This document shows positions 26,128 to 41,810 of a stretch of DNA of 64,000 nucleotides, in pieces (within the stretch, counting starts at the first letter, position 1; each line of letters starts with the position of its first letter). The DNA comes from Anaerolineae bacterium (GTDB taxonomy: Bacteria; Chloroflexota; Anaerolineae; Aggregatilineales; Aggregatilineaceae): assembly GCA_018432315.1 (NCBI GenBank), contig JAHDLB010000006.1, forward strand, positions 124,001-188,000, in the 5' to 3' direction. The notes beneath the pieces are model-generated. The model was not told the origin of the DNA. It saw nothing but the letters and a program-made list of their open reading frames with translations, and did no database searches. The position numbers were made by a program, and so were the translations under genes.

Positions 26128-27183
26128 CTAGTCCACCATGTCCCAGTTCAGCACGGTATCCGGTTGAATGTCCACCGTTGCCGTCCGCCCCACCAATTGC
26201 GGCAGCTCCGCCGGCGAGATTCCCGTGCCGGGGCGCTTCATGATCAGCATGTCCATCGTGATGCGCGTCCCCATCGGAATGAACACGGCTGAGACGATGC
26301 TCCGCCGGGCGAAGCGGCGCGCCTCTTCCTCTGCCGCCTGGTAGCCAAACGATGGATCGCCGAGCGCCGTCTCGATGGCCCGGATATTCCGCACCATCAC
26401 CGCGAACTGCTCCGGTTCGGCGGAGAGGTAATGATCGTCGCCAGGCAGCCCGCGGTCGAGCGTGAAATGCTTCTCGACCAGGGCCGCCCCCAGCGCCACC
26501 GCGAGCGAAGGCACCACCATGCACGGGTCCGGCAGCGAGTGGTCCGAAAAACCAACCGGCATGTCGGGAAATTCCGCCTGAAGCGTTTGAATCCGGCGCA
26601 GGTTCACCGTTTCGATGGGGGTGGGATAGCTCAGCACGGCGTAGAGCAGCACGATGTCGGAACAGCCGTGCCGGTGCAAGAAATCGACCGACGCCTGCAC
26701 TTCGACCAGCGTCGACGCGCCCGTTGACAGAATCACCGGTTTGCCCGTCTTCGCCACCGCCCGCAGCAGGGGATAGTTCGTCAGGTCCGCCGACGCCACC
26801 TTGAACGCGGGCACGCCCAGGCCGTCGAGCATCCGGACAGCCTCGAGGTCGAACGGGGTTGACAGGCACGTGATCCCGACGTTCTCAGCGTGGGTGAAAA
26901 GCGTGCGGTACTCCGCCTCGCCAAACTGGCCCGAGCGCTTGTAGACGGCATACTGAGTCGCCGTCGACTGGATGTCATCCCAGAATACGGGGGCCGTCTT
27001 GGTGACCAGTTTCTCGGCTTTGTACGTCTGGAATTTTATCGCGTCGGCGCCGGCGCGCCGGGCCTCGTCGATCATGCGCTTGGCGGCTTCGAGGCTGCCT
27101 TTGTGGTTGACGCCGGCTTCGGCGACGATAAAGGCGGGAAAGCCAGAACCAATCAGTTTGGATCCAATACGCACCGGTTCCAT
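26128..27183 (-). CDS. N-acetylneuraminate synthase family protein (NeuB/SpsE-like)
   Basis: A 351-residue enzyme that condenses phosphoenolpyruvate with an N-acylated amino sugar to make a nonulosonic acid (sialic, legionaminic or pseudaminic type). The TIM barrel shows FIVAEAGVNHKGSLEAA near residue 18, DAIKFQTYKAEKLV near 48, CLSTPFDLEAV near 105, VGFSDHSL near 205 and VEKHFTLDR near 235. A C-terminal SAF/antifreeze-like domain starts near 285. A GGGAG site precedes ATG 27183. No sugar epimerase or CMP-sugar synthetase gene lies nearby, so the specific sugar is unknown. Confidence 0.9.
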   Translation of the reverse strand: MEPVRIGSKLIGSGFPAFIVAEAGVNHKGSLEAAKRMIDEARRAGADAIKFQTYKAEKLVTKTAPVFWDDIQSTATQYAVYKRSGQFGEAEYRTLFTHAENVGITCLSTPFDLEAVRMLDGLGVPAFKVASADLTNYPLLRAVAKTGKPVILSTGASTLVEVQASVDFLHRHGCSDIVLLYAVLSYPTPIETVNLRRIQTLQAEFPDMPVGFSDHSLPDPCMVVPSLAVALGAALVEKHFTLDRGLPGDDHYLSAEPEQFAVMVRNIRAIETALGDPSFGYQAAEEEARRFARRSIVSAVFIPMGTRITMDMLIMKRPGTGISPAELPQLVGRTATVDIQPDTVLNWDMVD

Positions 27184-27257
27184 GTGAGTCTCCCGGGTTC
27201 GATAATGGTCCTACCTCAAGCATACCACCATTTTCGCACCCGGCGCCGGTTTCGCAC

Positions 27258-27332
27258 TCACAAGGATCGGCCAGCCAACACGCCTCCAAACAGGCTCAAC
27301 AAGCCGATCAGCGTCTGGATCAGGATATTCAC
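27258..27332 (-). CDS. Possible 24-residue hydrophobic peptide downstream of gyrA
   Basis: GTG 27332 is preceded by GAGGG at 5 nt and opens a 24-codon frame giving MNILIQTLIGLLSLFGG followed by VLAGRSL, a single hydrophobic helix. It lies 39 nt after the gyrA stop on the same strand. The size makes chance likely; the ribosome site and composition are the only support. Confidence 0.3.
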   Translation of the reverse strand: MNILIQTLIGLLSLFGGVLAGRSL

Positions 27333-27371
27333 CGTCGCCCTCGTCCAATCAAGGGCTGCCGTCGTTCGGGG

Positions 27372-29846
27372 TTACTTCGCCTCCTCGCCGGCCACCTCAG
27401 GCACGGGCGTCGGCAGCGCGATCCGGCCCTCCAGCCGGACCACCTTCGCCACCGCCTCTTTCGCGCGCAGCGAGATGACGTAATCGCCTTTGGTATTCCG
27501 CCCGGCCTGCGGCGCCAGGCTGACACGCATGTATTTCGCCTTGCCCTTGTCCGTCACGACGACGATGTTGTCATCCGGACGCGCGACCGTCGCCGCCGTC
27601 AGGCCACCCGCATCTTTGGGCATCTTCATCGTGATCACGCCCTGGCCGCCGCGCCCCTGAACCGGGTATTCACCGACCGGGGTGCTCTTCGCCACGCCGG
27701 TATCGGTGCACACCCACACGTTGGCCCGCTCGTCGGAGACACCGGCGCCCACCACGCGATCGCGCTTCCCCTGCAGCTTGATCGCGCGCATCCCGCCGGC
27801 CCCCAACCCGGTCGGGCGCACGTCCGACACGCGGAACCGGATCGCCTGGCCCTGGTACGTGACGAGGATCACCTCGCTCTCGTCGGTCACGAAACCGGCC
27901 CACACCAGCCGGTCGCCCTTCTCGATGTCCATGAACTTGAACGGCTTGGCGACCATGCCCGGCAGATCGTCCATTCGCAGGCGCTTGACTTCGCCCAACT
28001 GGGTGAGCGCGATCAAATAGCCTTCCTCCAGCGTCGGCGGCAGGCTCATCGCGCAGGTGACCTCATCCTGCGCCGTCAGCGGGCACAGCGAGGGATAAGC
28101 GACGCCTTGCTCTGGGTCTTCGGACTGTTGGAGCAGTTTCACCGGCACGGTCGCGCCCTGCCCGTCCGCGGTGAACAGGTACAGCGCATGGGTCGTGTTG
28201 CTGGCCATCATCGCCAGCGGCGCGTCCTTGACGTCGGTGGTGATGCGCGGCGCGGCGTCTTCGTACGTGCGGCTGAGCAGCCCGCGCTCCGTCATCGTCA
28301 CCCACGTATCCTCGTTCGGCCCCAGGAAATCGTCGGCCTTGATGTCGCCCACCGGCCCGCTAATGATCACCGTCCGGCGCGGATCAGCGTATTTCTGGCG
28401 AATCTCGCTCAGCTCGCGCGCGACTTCCGTCCGCATCATCTTCGGGCTTTGCAGCAGCGCCTCGAGCATCTTGATCAGCTTGCGTTTCTCGTCGTATTCG
28501 TCTTCGAGCTTGCGCCGCTCCAGCGAAGCCAGCCGCCGGAGCTGCATCTGCAGGATGGCTTCCGCCTGGGCGTCGGACAGCTTGAAGCGTTTGCGCAAAT
28601 TGTTGTGGGCGCTGTCGACCGTCCGCGAGCGGCGGATGATGTCGATCACCTCGTCGAGGTTTTCCAGGGCGATCAACAGGCCCTCGAGGATGTGAGCGCG
28701 CTCGCGCGCTCGCGTCAGGTCGAACTCGCTGCGCCGCCGCACGATTTCGAGTCGATGCTCCAGGTAGACGCGCAGCGCCTGTTTCAGGCTCAACATGCGT
28801 GGCTCGCCGTCCACCAGCGCCAGCGTGATGATGCTGAACGTGCTCTCCAGCGGCGTGTACTTGAACAGGTCCGCCAGCACCTCGATCGCGTTGGCAGCGC
28901 GCGTCACGTCGATCACGATGCGCAGGCCCGTCCGGTCGCTTTCGTCGCGCAGGTCCGCGATTCCCTCGATTCGCCCATCGCGCGCCAGCACGGCGATTCG
29001 CTCGATCAGGCTGGTCTTGTTCGTCTGGTACGGGATCTCGCTGATGATGATGCGGCTGCGACCGCGCCCCAGGTCCTCGATGTGCGCCTTGGCACGGACC
29101 TTGATCTTGCCGCGGCCCGTCCCGTAAGCCGCCCGGAGCTGGTCCTCGCCCGATCCATTATCGACGGTGTACACAACGCCGCCCGTCGGGAAGTCCGGCC
29201 CTTTGATAAACTGCATCAGGTCGGGCACGCCGATATCGTCCAGGTGCTCCCAGTTCTCGAGCATGAAGACCAGCGCGTCACACACCTCACCGAGGTTGTG
29301 CGGCGGCACGCTGGTCGACATCCCGACCGCAATGCCCGATGCCCCGTTGACCAGCAGGTTCGGAAGCGTCGCCGGCAGCACCGAAGGCTCGACCAGCGTC
29401 CCGTCGAAGTTCTCTTCGAAATCGACCGTGTCCCGGTCGATGTCTGCCAGCAGGTCCGCGCCCAGCGCGGCCATTCGCGCCTCGGTGTAACGCATGGCCG
29501 CCGGTGCGTCGCCGTCGATGCTGCCGAAGTTCCCCTGCCCATCGACCAGCTCGTAGCGCATGGAGAAATCCTGCGCCATACGCACCATCGCGTCGTAGAC
29601 AGCCATGTCGCCGTGCGGGTGGTACTTACCCAGCACCTCGCCGACGATACGCGCGCTTTTTTTGTAGGGCGTGTTTGGACGTATGCCCATGTCGTACATC
29701 GCGTACAGGATGCGCCGGTGCACCGGCTTGAGGCCGTCTCGGGCGTCCGGCAGCGCGCGCGCCACAATGACGCTCATCGCGTAATCAAGATACGATTCCT
29801 GCAGTTCTTCGTTGATATCTCGCTGCCGAACCAGACCGACTTCCAT
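27372..29846 (-). CDS. gyrA: DNA gyrase subunit A
   Basis: An 824-residue type II topoisomerase subunit that cleaves and rejoins DNA during negative supercoiling. The catalytic tyrosine is Tyr120 in [10 protein letters not shown]. The quinolone region reads [17 protein letters not shown]: Met81 stands where E. coli has Ser83, while the Asp87 equivalent is kept. The C-terminal pinwheel carries a GyrA box of the form QGRGGQG, marking it as GyrA rather than ParC. ATG 29846 is chosen because it gives the usual [15 protein letters not shown] start; an upstream in-frame ATG would add 16 atypical residues. A near-perfect promoter lies at 29922-29950. gyrB is not in the window. Confidence 0.97.
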   Translation of the reverse strand: MEVGLVRQRDINEELQESYLDYAMSVIVARALPDARDGLKPVHRRILYAMYDMGIRPNTPYKKSARIVGEVLGKYHPHGDMAVYDAMVRMAQDFSMRYELVDGQGNFGSIDGDAPAAMRYTEARMAALGADLLADIDRDTVDFEENFDGTLVEPSVLPATLPNLLVNGASGIAVGMSTSVPPHNLGEVCDALVFMLENWEHLDDIGVPDLMQFIKGPDFPTGGVVYTVDNGSGEDQLRAAYGTGRGKIKVRAKAHIEDLGRGRSRIIISEIPYQTNKTSLIERIAVLARDGRIEGIADLRDESDRTGLRIVIDVTRAANAIEVLADLFKYTPLESTFSIITLALVDGEPRMLSLKQALRVYLEHRLEIVRRRSEFDLTRARERAHILEGLLIALENLDEVIDIIRRSRTVDSAHNNLRKRFKLSDAQAEAILQMQLRRLASLERRKLEDEYDEKRKLIKMLEALLQSPKMMRTEVARELSEIRQKYADPRRTVIISGPVGDIKADDFLGPNEDTWVTMTERGLLSRTYEDAAPRITTDVKDAPLAMMASNTTHALYLFTADGQGATVPVKLLQQSEDPEQGVAYPSLCPLTAQDEVTCAMSLPPTLEEGYLIALTQLGEVKRLRMDDLPGMVAKPFKFMDIEKGDRLVWAGFVTDESEVILVTYQGQAIRFRVSDVRPTGLGAGGMRAIKLQGKRDRVVGAGVSDERANVWVCTDTGVAKSTPVGEYPVQGRGGQGVITMKMPKDAGGLTAATVARPDDNIVVVTDKGKAKYMRVSLAPQAGRNTKGDYVISLRAKEAVAKVVRLEGRIALPTPVPEVAGEEAK

Positions 29847-29921
29847 GGTTGCCTGCCTTTTCACACCAGCGCCCAGGGCGCCGCTTGAACACATGCCGTT
29901 TGGATCTCAAAAACGCCGTGT

Positions 29922-29950
29922 AGTTTAGAGAATACCTGAAGGTCTGTCAA
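29922..29950 (-). promoter_or_regulatory. gyrA promoter TTGACA-17-TAAACT
   Basis: On the minus strand a perfect TTGACA (29950-29945), a 17-base spacer and TAAACT (29927-29922), giving a leader of about 70 nt. Confidence 0.85.
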
Positions 29951-29968
29951 TGTACATCCACAGAATCA

Positions 29969-29980
29969 GAACGTTTGTTC
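29969..29980. promoter_or_regulatory. GAAC-N4-GTTC dyad upstream of gyrA
   Basis: GAACGTTTGTTC matches all eight fixed bases of the Gram-positive LexA consensus. It lies about 20 bp upstream of the gyrA -35. Roughly one such match is expected by chance in 64 kb, so its place in an intergenic region is suggestive only. Confidence 0.35.
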
Positions 29981-30072
29981 GCTACGCTACATTATACCTG
30001 ATTGCGCCCCGCCGCACCAGCCCCATTCGAGCCCCGTTTGCCGGCGGCGCGGCATCCCCCGAAAATTGGGTA

Positions 30073-30100
30073 TTTTCATCTCCATAATGGGGAGTATAAT
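30073..30100 (+). promoter_or_regulatory. Candidate kamA promoter TTTTCA-16-TATAAT
   Basis: A perfect TATAAT at 30095-30100 with a weak -35 (TTTTCA), about 100 nt before the ATG. Confidence 0.5.
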
Positions 30101-30201
30101 TAGTAGTTGAACAATGGAACGCAGGGTTCTATCGTCCATTCACAATCATCTTCAGCCTAAGTCGACCCCGCCGGGATCGGCTTATTTTATGGGAGCACAT
30201 C

Positions 30202-31776
<1,575 letters not shown>

Positions 31777-31780
31777 TCCG

Positions 31781-32881
31781 ATGCGCATCGCTGTCCTGGC
31801 TAATCTCAAGCAAAATGCGCCCCACTGGGCAGGCATGTCGCCGGATCAGTGGGACGATCTCGATAGCCCCGTCACCGTCGACGGAATCGTGAACGCGCTG
31901 CGCGCCGGTGGGCACGAGGCGACCTTCATCGAGGCGAGCATTCACCCGCCGCACAACCTCGTCCAGCGCCTGCTCGACTACAAGCCGGACCTGTGCTTCA
32001 ACATCGCCGAGAGTCACTTCGGCGACGGGCGCGAGGCGCAGGTCCCGGCCATCCTCGAGATGCTGCGCATCCCCTACACGGGCAGCAAGGTGCTGACTCT
32101 GGCGCTGACCCTCGACAAGCCGATGACCAAGCGCATTCTGGTCTACCACGCGCTGCCCACGCCCGAATTCCAGGTGTTCGAGGAGCCGGACGAGTCGCTC
32201 GATCTCGATCTGCTGGGCGATGATGGCGAGCTGCGCTTCCCGCTGTTCGTCAAGCCCAGCCGCGAAGGGACCAGCATGGGCGTCAGCGCCGAGAGCATCG
32301 TCACCTCGGTCGATCAGCTTCGCGCTCAGGTCGAAAAGCAGCTCCAGTTGTACAGCCAGCCGATCCTGTGCGAGCACTTCATCGAGGGCCGCGAGGTCAC
32401 GATCGGGATCATCGGCAACCTGGAGCCAACCGCCGCGCGCCGCGTGAGAGAGCGCACGCTGCTCGAAGAGATCCCGGACGGGCTGATGACGCTCCCCGCC
32501 CTGGAAGTCAATCTCGACGCCTACGACGAGTCAGAGGCCGGGCTGTACACCAACCGGATCAAAACCGAGTTGGCGGACAACTTCCAGTTCCTGTGTCCGG
32601 CGCCGCTGGAGCCGGGCCTGCTGCACCATCTCAACCTGCTGGCCGCCACAGTGTTCCTCGTGACGGACTGCAAAGACGTCGCGCGGGTGGACTTCCGGCT
32701 CGACAAGCACAACGGCAACAAGCCCTACATACTCGAGGTGAATCCGCTGCCCGGCCTGAATCCCACGCTCAGCGATCTGTGCTTCCAGAGCAGCGCCCTG
32801 GGCTGGAGTTATGAACAGCTTATCAACACGATTGTCCACACGGCGGCGGAACGCCAGGGCCTGATCACCCGCGTGTCGTGA
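31781..32881 (+). CDS. D-Ala-D-Ala-ligase-like ATP-grasp protein
   Basis: A 366-residue ATP-grasp ligase, a fold that joins a carboxylate to an amine through an acyl phosphate. Motifs are LCFNIAES near residue 75, the nucleotide-binding FPLFVKPSREGTSMGVS near 165, VTIGIIGN near 215, and the metal-binding VARVDFRLD ... YILEVNPLPGLNP near 310-330. It resembles Ddl but is divergent at the N-terminus. It starts 4 nt after the aminomutase stop (AAGGGA 9 nt before ATG 31781), so the two are co-expressed and it may ligate beta-lysine or a similar amino acid. That substrate is inference. Confidence 0.85.
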   Translation: MRIAVLANLKQNAPHWAGMSPDQWDDLDSPVTVDGIVNALRAGGHEATFIEASIHPPHNLVQRLLDYKPDLCFNIAESHFGDGREAQVPAILEMLRIPYTGSKVLTLALTLDKPMTKRILVYHALPTPEFQVFEEPDESLDLDLLGDDGELRFPLFVKPSREGTSMGVSAESIVTSVDQLRAQVEKQLQLYSQPILCEHFIEGREVTIGIIGNLEPTAARRVRERTLLEEIPDGLMTLPALEVNLDAYDESEAGLYTNRIKTELADNFQFLCPAPLEPGLLHHLNLLAATVFLVTDCKDVARVDFRLDKHNGNKPYILEVNPLPGLNPTLSDLCFQSSALGWSYEQLINTIVHTAAERQGLITRVS

Positions 32882-32906
32882 GCGCGTCGTCGCCATTTAT
32901 CAACAG

Positions 32907-32928
32907 CGGGCGGGCTTCGGTCCGCCCG
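32907..32928 (+). terminator. Candidate terminator hairpin after the ATP-grasp gene
   Basis: CGGGCGG and CCGCCCG pair around a loop containing a TTCG core; the downstream T content is low (TTGCTGTGT). Confidence 0.5.
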
Positions 32929-32985
32929 TTGCTGTGTCCGCCGATCGGCGTCCCCGCATGCCACTGCTACGCGCCCGATTGGGTG

Positions 32986-32991
32986 TATAAT
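32986..32991 (+). promoter_or_regulatory. -10 element TATAAT before the KimA-like gene
   Basis: Perfect TATAAT 64 nt before GTG 33055, with no clear -35. The leader is too short for a c-di-AMP (ydaO) riboswitch. Confidence 0.45.
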
Positions 32992-33054
32992 GGAACACGT
33001 AAGAACGACCACCATAGATTCATGAACCTTACAGACTGGCGCAGGTGATTTCCC

Positions 33055-34974
33055 GTGTCCACTGACGAAACGAACAAACCCGGCTTCTCGCTTTCCAAGT
33101 TCCTGATCGGCAGGCCGCTCGAAACCACCGCACTGCCTCACCAGCGGGTGACCAAGCGCGTGGGCCTGGCCGTGTTTGCGTCCGATGCGCTTTCCTCGAC
33201 AGCCTACGCCACCGAGGAAATCCTGATCATCCTCGCGCTGGCCGGGACGGGCGCCTCGACGCTCGGCGTTTCGATCCCGATCGCCGTCGCGATCGCGATC
33301 CTGCTGGCGATTGTGACCATCTCGTACCGCCAGACGATTTTCGCGTACCCGAATGGCGGCGGCGCCTACATCGTCGCGCGCGACAACCTCGGCGAGCTTC
33401 CCGCGCAGATCGCCGGGGCCGCCCTGCTGACCGACTACATCCTCACCGTGGCGGTGAGCATTTCGGCAGGCGTGGCCCAGATCACATCCGGCTTTCCGGA
33501 CCTGCTGCCGTACCGCGTCGAGATCGCGATCGGCGTGATCCTGCTCATGACCGTCGTCAACCTGCGCGGCGTCCGCGAGAGCGGCCAGATCTTCGCCATC
33601 CCGACCTATTTCTTCATCGTCACCATGTTCGCCACGCTCGTCGTCGGGATCGTCCGCGCCCTGTCCGGCAGCCTGGACACGGTGACCGGCGTCGAGGTCG
33701 TCCACTCGACGTCACAATCGCTGACCCTGTTCCTGATTCTGCGCGCGTTTTCCAGCGGGTGCACCGCGCTCACCGGCATCGAGGCGATCTCCAACGGGAT
33801 CATGGCGTTCAAGGAGCCGCGCAGCCACAACGCGGCGGTCACCCTGGTGTGGATGAGCACAATTCTGATCGTGCTGTTCCTCGGGATCACGTTCATGGCG
33901 CACCAGGTCGGCGCCCTGCCCAGCGAGACGGAAACCGTCATCTCCCAGATCGGGCGCACCGTCTACGGGGAAAACAGCATCCTCTACCTGCTGGTGCTGG
34001 CGGGAACGGCGCTCATCCTGTTGATGGCCGCCAACACCAGCTACGCGGACTTCCCCCGGCTGGCCGCCCTGGCCGCCGGTGATGGCTTCCTGCCGCGCCA
34101 GCTCACCTATCGTGGCAGCCGGCTCGTCTTTTCGTGGGGAATCATGGGGCTGGCGGCGCTCGCTTCCCTGCTGGTCATCGCCGGAAACGCCCGGACCACG
34201 TTCCTGATCCCGCTTTATGCGATCGGCGTGTTCCTAAGCTTCACCATCTCGCAGACCGGCATGGTCATCCACCTGCGCAAGATCGGCCAGCTCAAGCCGG
34301 GCGAGGTCGTCCAGGGCCGCGAAGCGCCGCTCGAATACGATCCGAACTGGCGGCTCAAGATGTTCATCAGCGGGTTTGGCGCGGTGTGCACCGGCATCGT
34401 GATGATCATCTTCGCCGTCACCAAGTTCACCAGCGGCGCGTGGTTCGTCGTCGTCCTGATCCCGACGCTGGTGTTCATCTTCTTCCGCATCCACCGCCAC
34501 TACCAACGCGTCGCCCAGGCGCTCAGCCTGGAAGGCGTGCCGGTCGATGTCAGCCCGCGCCTGGTCCAGACGATCATCCTGGTGGACGACGTGCACGCCG
34601 AGACGGTCCGGCTGGTGAATTTTGCCAAGTCGCTCGGCCACCCGTGGCATGCCGTGCACGTCGCCACCAATCCGGACAAGATCGACGCGGTGCGCGCCAA
34701 GTGGGAGCAGCGCATCGGCGAGGGTGAGTTGGTCATTCTGCCGTCACCCTTCCGCCTGCTCGCCGATCCGATTCGTGAGTACATCGAGGAGCTTCAGGCC
34801 GGGTCGCCCGACAGCTACGTGCACATCATCATGGGGCATCTGGCCATGCCCACGTATTGGGAGCAGGCGCTGCACCAGAACACCGCGGTGGTCTTCAATC
34901 TCACGCTGAGCCGGATGCACAACATCGCCGTCACGAATGTCCCATACCAGATCCCGCACTCGCACCTGAAATGA
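33055..34974 (+). CDS. KimA-like APC-superfamily potassium/amino-acid permease
   Basis: A 639-residue membrane protein with about 12 hydrophobic helices between residues 35 and 480 and a cytoplasmic C-terminal domain of about 150 residues. The start FLIGRPLETTALPHQ and the first helix FASDALSSTAYATEEIL closely resemble KimA/YdaO, the c-di-AMP-controlled high-affinity K+/H+ symporter of Bacillus; FAYPNGGGAYIVARDNLG is another shared block. The C-terminal part (ETVRLVNFAKSLGHPWHAVHV) looks like a UspA-type fold, as in KimA. GTG 33055 has AGGTGA 6 nt upstream. Potassium uptake is the best guess; amino-acid transport remains possible. Confidence 0.85.
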   Translation: MSTDETNKPGFSLSKFLIGRPLETTALPHQRVTKRVGLAVFASDALSSTAYATEEILIILALAGTGASTLGVSIPIAVAIAILLAIVTISYRQTIFAYPNGGGAYIVARDNLGELPAQIAGAALLTDYILTVAVSISAGVAQITSGFPDLLPYRVEIAIGVILLMTVVNLRGVRESGQIFAIPTYFFIVTMFATLVVGIVRALSGSLDTVTGVEVVHSTSQSLTLFLILRAFSSGCTALTGIEAISNGIMAFKEPRSHNAAVTLVWMSTILIVLFLGITFMAHQVGALPSETETVISQIGRTVYGENSILYLLVLAGTALILLMAANTSYADFPRLAALAAGDGFLPRQLTYRGSRLVFSWGIMGLAALASLLVIAGNARTTFLIPLYAIGVFLSFTISQTGMVIHLRKIGQLKPGEVVQGREAPLEYDPNWRLKMFISGFGAVCTGIVMIIFAVTKFTSGAWFVVVLIPTLVFIFFRIHRHYQRVAQALSLEGVPVDVSPRLVQTIILVDDVHAETVRLVNFAKSLGHPWHAVHVATNPDKIDAVRAKWEQRIGEGELVILPSPFRLLADPIREYIEELQAGSPDSYVHIIMGHLAMPTYWEQALHQNTAVVFNLTLSRMHNIAVTNVPYQIPHSHLK

Positions 34975-35091
34975 CGCCCATGCCCAACCATCCACGGGCA
35001 CGCCCGGAACGCTCCCGGCGACACCTCGCCGCGCCTGGAGCTGCCGGGCCGCGCCGCTCATGGAGTTCTTATCCAATTCGCCGCCAGGTTG

Positions 35092-35100
35092 TGCTACACT
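35092..35100 (+). promoter_or_regulatory. Extended -10 (TGCTACACT) directly before the glycosidase-like lipoprotein
   Basis: TG-C-TACACT ends 7 nt before ATG 35108, so transcription would begin at or next to the start codon. Confidence 0.45.
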
Positions 35101-35107
35101 TCTGCCT

Positions 35108-36637
35108 ATGAAACTGATAACTCACACCCCAGCCGCCCTTGCGATCATCGTGCTCCTGACCATCCTGGGAGTGTCCGCCTGCGGGCCGGACCGCGCCATG
35201 GACACCGTTTCCCAACAATCCGAATCGACCGCGCCGGATGACCTGATCACCTTCCAGGAGCCGGCGCGCGATACGGCCCGACTCCAGGCCACGCCCAGCC
35301 CGTCGCCCACGCCTGCCGCCGGGTTTGGACCCATCGTCGGCCCGGAGGCCACGCTGCCGCCCCCCGCGACTCAGCCGCCACCCGCCGAGACGCGCATCGC
35401 GCCCACGGCGGCGCTACCCGGCGCGGGCCAGTTTGGCCCGATAGTCGGTCCCGATCACACCCTGGCCCCGACCCAGACGCGCGTCGCGCCGACCGCCCCG
35501 CCGACGCCGATTCCGACCGCCGGACCCAGCCCCACGCCGGGGCCGGACCTGCGCCGGGAGCTGATGGGCCTCCAGATTCACTCGCAGATCGACAGCCGCG
35601 AATATGCCGATGTCCTCGCGCGCTTCAGCGACCTGGGAGTCGGCTGGATCAAGTTCCAGTACAACTGGTCGCTGCTAGAGTCCGCGCCGGGGCAGTACAC
35701 CAACCTGCTCTACATTCTCAACGAGTACGTGAAGCAGGCCCATGCCGCAGGGCTGAAGACCATGATCAGCGTTGCCAAGGCGCCCGGCTGGTCGCGTACG
35801 CCGGACCGTGACGGAACCATGCGTGAGAACGGTCCCCCGGACGACCCGCGTGCGCTGGCGAATTTCCTGTCGGGGATGCTGGCCCGGCTGGGCACCGACG
35901 ACCACGGGCGGCCCTATGTCGACGCGATCGAGGTCTGGAACGAGCCGAACCTGCTGCGCGAATGGTACGGCCTGCCGATGACTGGCAGCACCTATATGGG
36001 CTACTTCGCCCCCGCCTATGCCGCCATCCGCGCATACTCGCCGGACATCACCGTGATCACCGCGGCGCCCGCACCCGCCGGAGATACGGACGTCTCCACC
36101 GATGACCGGCTGTGGTTGCAGCAGCTATACGGCGCCGGGCTGGCCCGCTACGGCGCGGATGTCGCAGTCGGCATTCACCCCTATGGCTGGGCCAACGCGC
36201 CTGACGCGCGCTGCTGCAGCAATCCCTCGAACGGTTGGGACGACCAGCCGCAGTTCTTCTTCCTGGACACCATCGAGGACTACCACGCGATCATGGTGGC
36301 GAATGGACACGCCAGCGCCCAACTCTGGACGACCGAATTCGGCTGGGCGACATTCGACGGGCTGAACACCAGCGCGGGCGTCCAGCCCTCCGCGCCCGGC
36401 GATTCGGGCTATTTCGCCTCGGTCAACCAGAGCCAGCAGGCCGCCTACACCCTCCGCGCGTTCGAGATCGGCCAGTCACTGCCGTACATGGGCCCAATGA
36501 TCCTGTGGAATCTCAACTTCAGCACGATCGACGGCGCGCTCGACCGCGCCGACCTGATGGCCGGGTATTCGCTGGTGGACAACCGCTGGCAGCCGCGCCC
36601 GGTCTATCACGCGCTGCGACAGGCGCCCAAACAGTAG
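35108..36637 (+). CDS. Lipoprotein with clan-A glycoside hydrolase-like domain
   Basis: A 509-residue lipoprotein: lipobox GVSAC with Cys25, a Pro/Thr-rich spacer with a doubled FGPIVGPxxTL motif (residues ~77 and ~113), then a TIM-barrel domain from about 150. The acid/base glutamate is in EVWNEPNLLREWYG and the probable nucleophile in LWTTEFGWATF, the arrangement of GH39/GH5-like clan-A glycosidases, so an exported retaining beta-glycosidase is likely. Substrate is unknown. ATG 35108 is required for a proper signal peptide. No ribosome site is visible, fitting a leaderless transcript. A strong shared terminator follows. Confidence 0.82.
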   Translation: MKLITHTPAALAIIVLLTILGVSACGPDRAMDTVSQQSESTAPDDLITFQEPARDTARLQATPSPSPTPAAGFGPIVGPEATLPPPATQPPPAETRIAPTAALPGAGQFGPIVGPDHTLAPTQTRVAPTAPPTPIPTAGPSPTPGPDLRRELMGLQIHSQIDSREYADVLARFSDLGVGWIKFQYNWSLLESAPGQYTNLLYILNEYVKQAHAAGLKTMISVAKAPGWSRTPDRDGTMRENGPPDDPRALANFLSGMLARLGTDDHGRPYVDAIEVWNEPNLLREWYGLPMTGSTYMGYFAPAYAAIRAYSPDITVITAAPAPAGDTDVSTDDRLWLQQLYGAGLARYGADVAVGIHPYGWANAPDARCCSNPSNGWDDQPQFFFLDTIEDYHAIMVANGHASAQLWTTEFGWATFDGLNTSAGVQPSAPGDSGYFASVNQSQQAAYTLRAFEIGQSLPYMGPMILWNLNFSTIDGALDRADLMAGYSLVDNRWQPRPVYHALRQAPKQ

Positions 36638-36653
36638 CGCAAGCCGTAAACGA

Positions 36654-36693
36654 AAGCGAGCGAATACCGGCCCGGCATTCGCTCGCTTGTTTT
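36654..36693. terminator. Bidirectional terminator between the lipoprotein gene and rpoC
   Basis: AAGCGAGCGAAT and ATTCGCTCGCTT form a perfect 12-bp stem around an 11-base loop, with GTTTTCG on the plus side and TTCGTTT on the minus side. Confidence 0.9.
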
Positions 36694-36713
36694 CGCTCGT
36701 TTATGGGCGAGAG

Positions 36714-41510
<4,797 letters not shown>

Positions 41511-41638
41511 GGCGTACCCTCCTCTGCGCTGGGTAATTGCTATCCAACTGGAACGACATGATCCCTGTGTGAACGGCCCAATGATTACATGTAGGTGGAG
41601 CGTAGAAAACGATCGGCGCGCGGGCGCGGCTGAGATGC

Positions 41639-41670
41639 AAAAACGGCGCATGGAACCAAGGTTCCAGCGC
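41639..41670 (-). terminator. Terminator-like hairpin (attenuator) inside the rpoC leader
   Basis: Minus strand: GCGC-TGGAAC, loop CTTG, GTTCCA-(T)-GCGC, then CG and TTTTT. This is a complete intrinsic-terminator layout 130 nt before the rpoC start and about 165 nt after the promoter. Confidence 0.6.
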
Positions 41671-41810
41671 TTGAGTGTTTCCCACTATGACGCCTGGGGA
41701 AAATATCGTCTCACCGCCACGTACCCGCTGAATCCGGTTTTGATTGTTGCGCCACGAGTAGATTTCGCTGCCCGCCCAACCAGCAGGCACTGGTACTTCG
41801 CCAAACTATA

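Larger units (their letters stand above)
29847..30201. other. Divergent gyrA/kamA regulatory region, no gene seen
   Basis: 355 bases between divergent genes. It holds the gyrA promoter (29922-29950), a second minus-strand TATAAT (29991-29996), a perfect GAAC-N4-GTTC dyad (29969-29980) and the kamA -10 element (30095-30100). No RNA gene or small reading frame with a ribosome site was found. Confidence 0.6.

Noticed and set aside
30020-30045. TTCGAGCCC stretch resembling a tRNA T-loop
   Set aside because: No matching stems for the acceptor, D and anticodon arms are found around it.
32992-33054. Possible c-di-AMP (ydaO) riboswitch before the KimA-like gene
   Set aside because: The leader after the -10 element is about 55 nt, far shorter than the riboswitch, and its conserved cores are absent.
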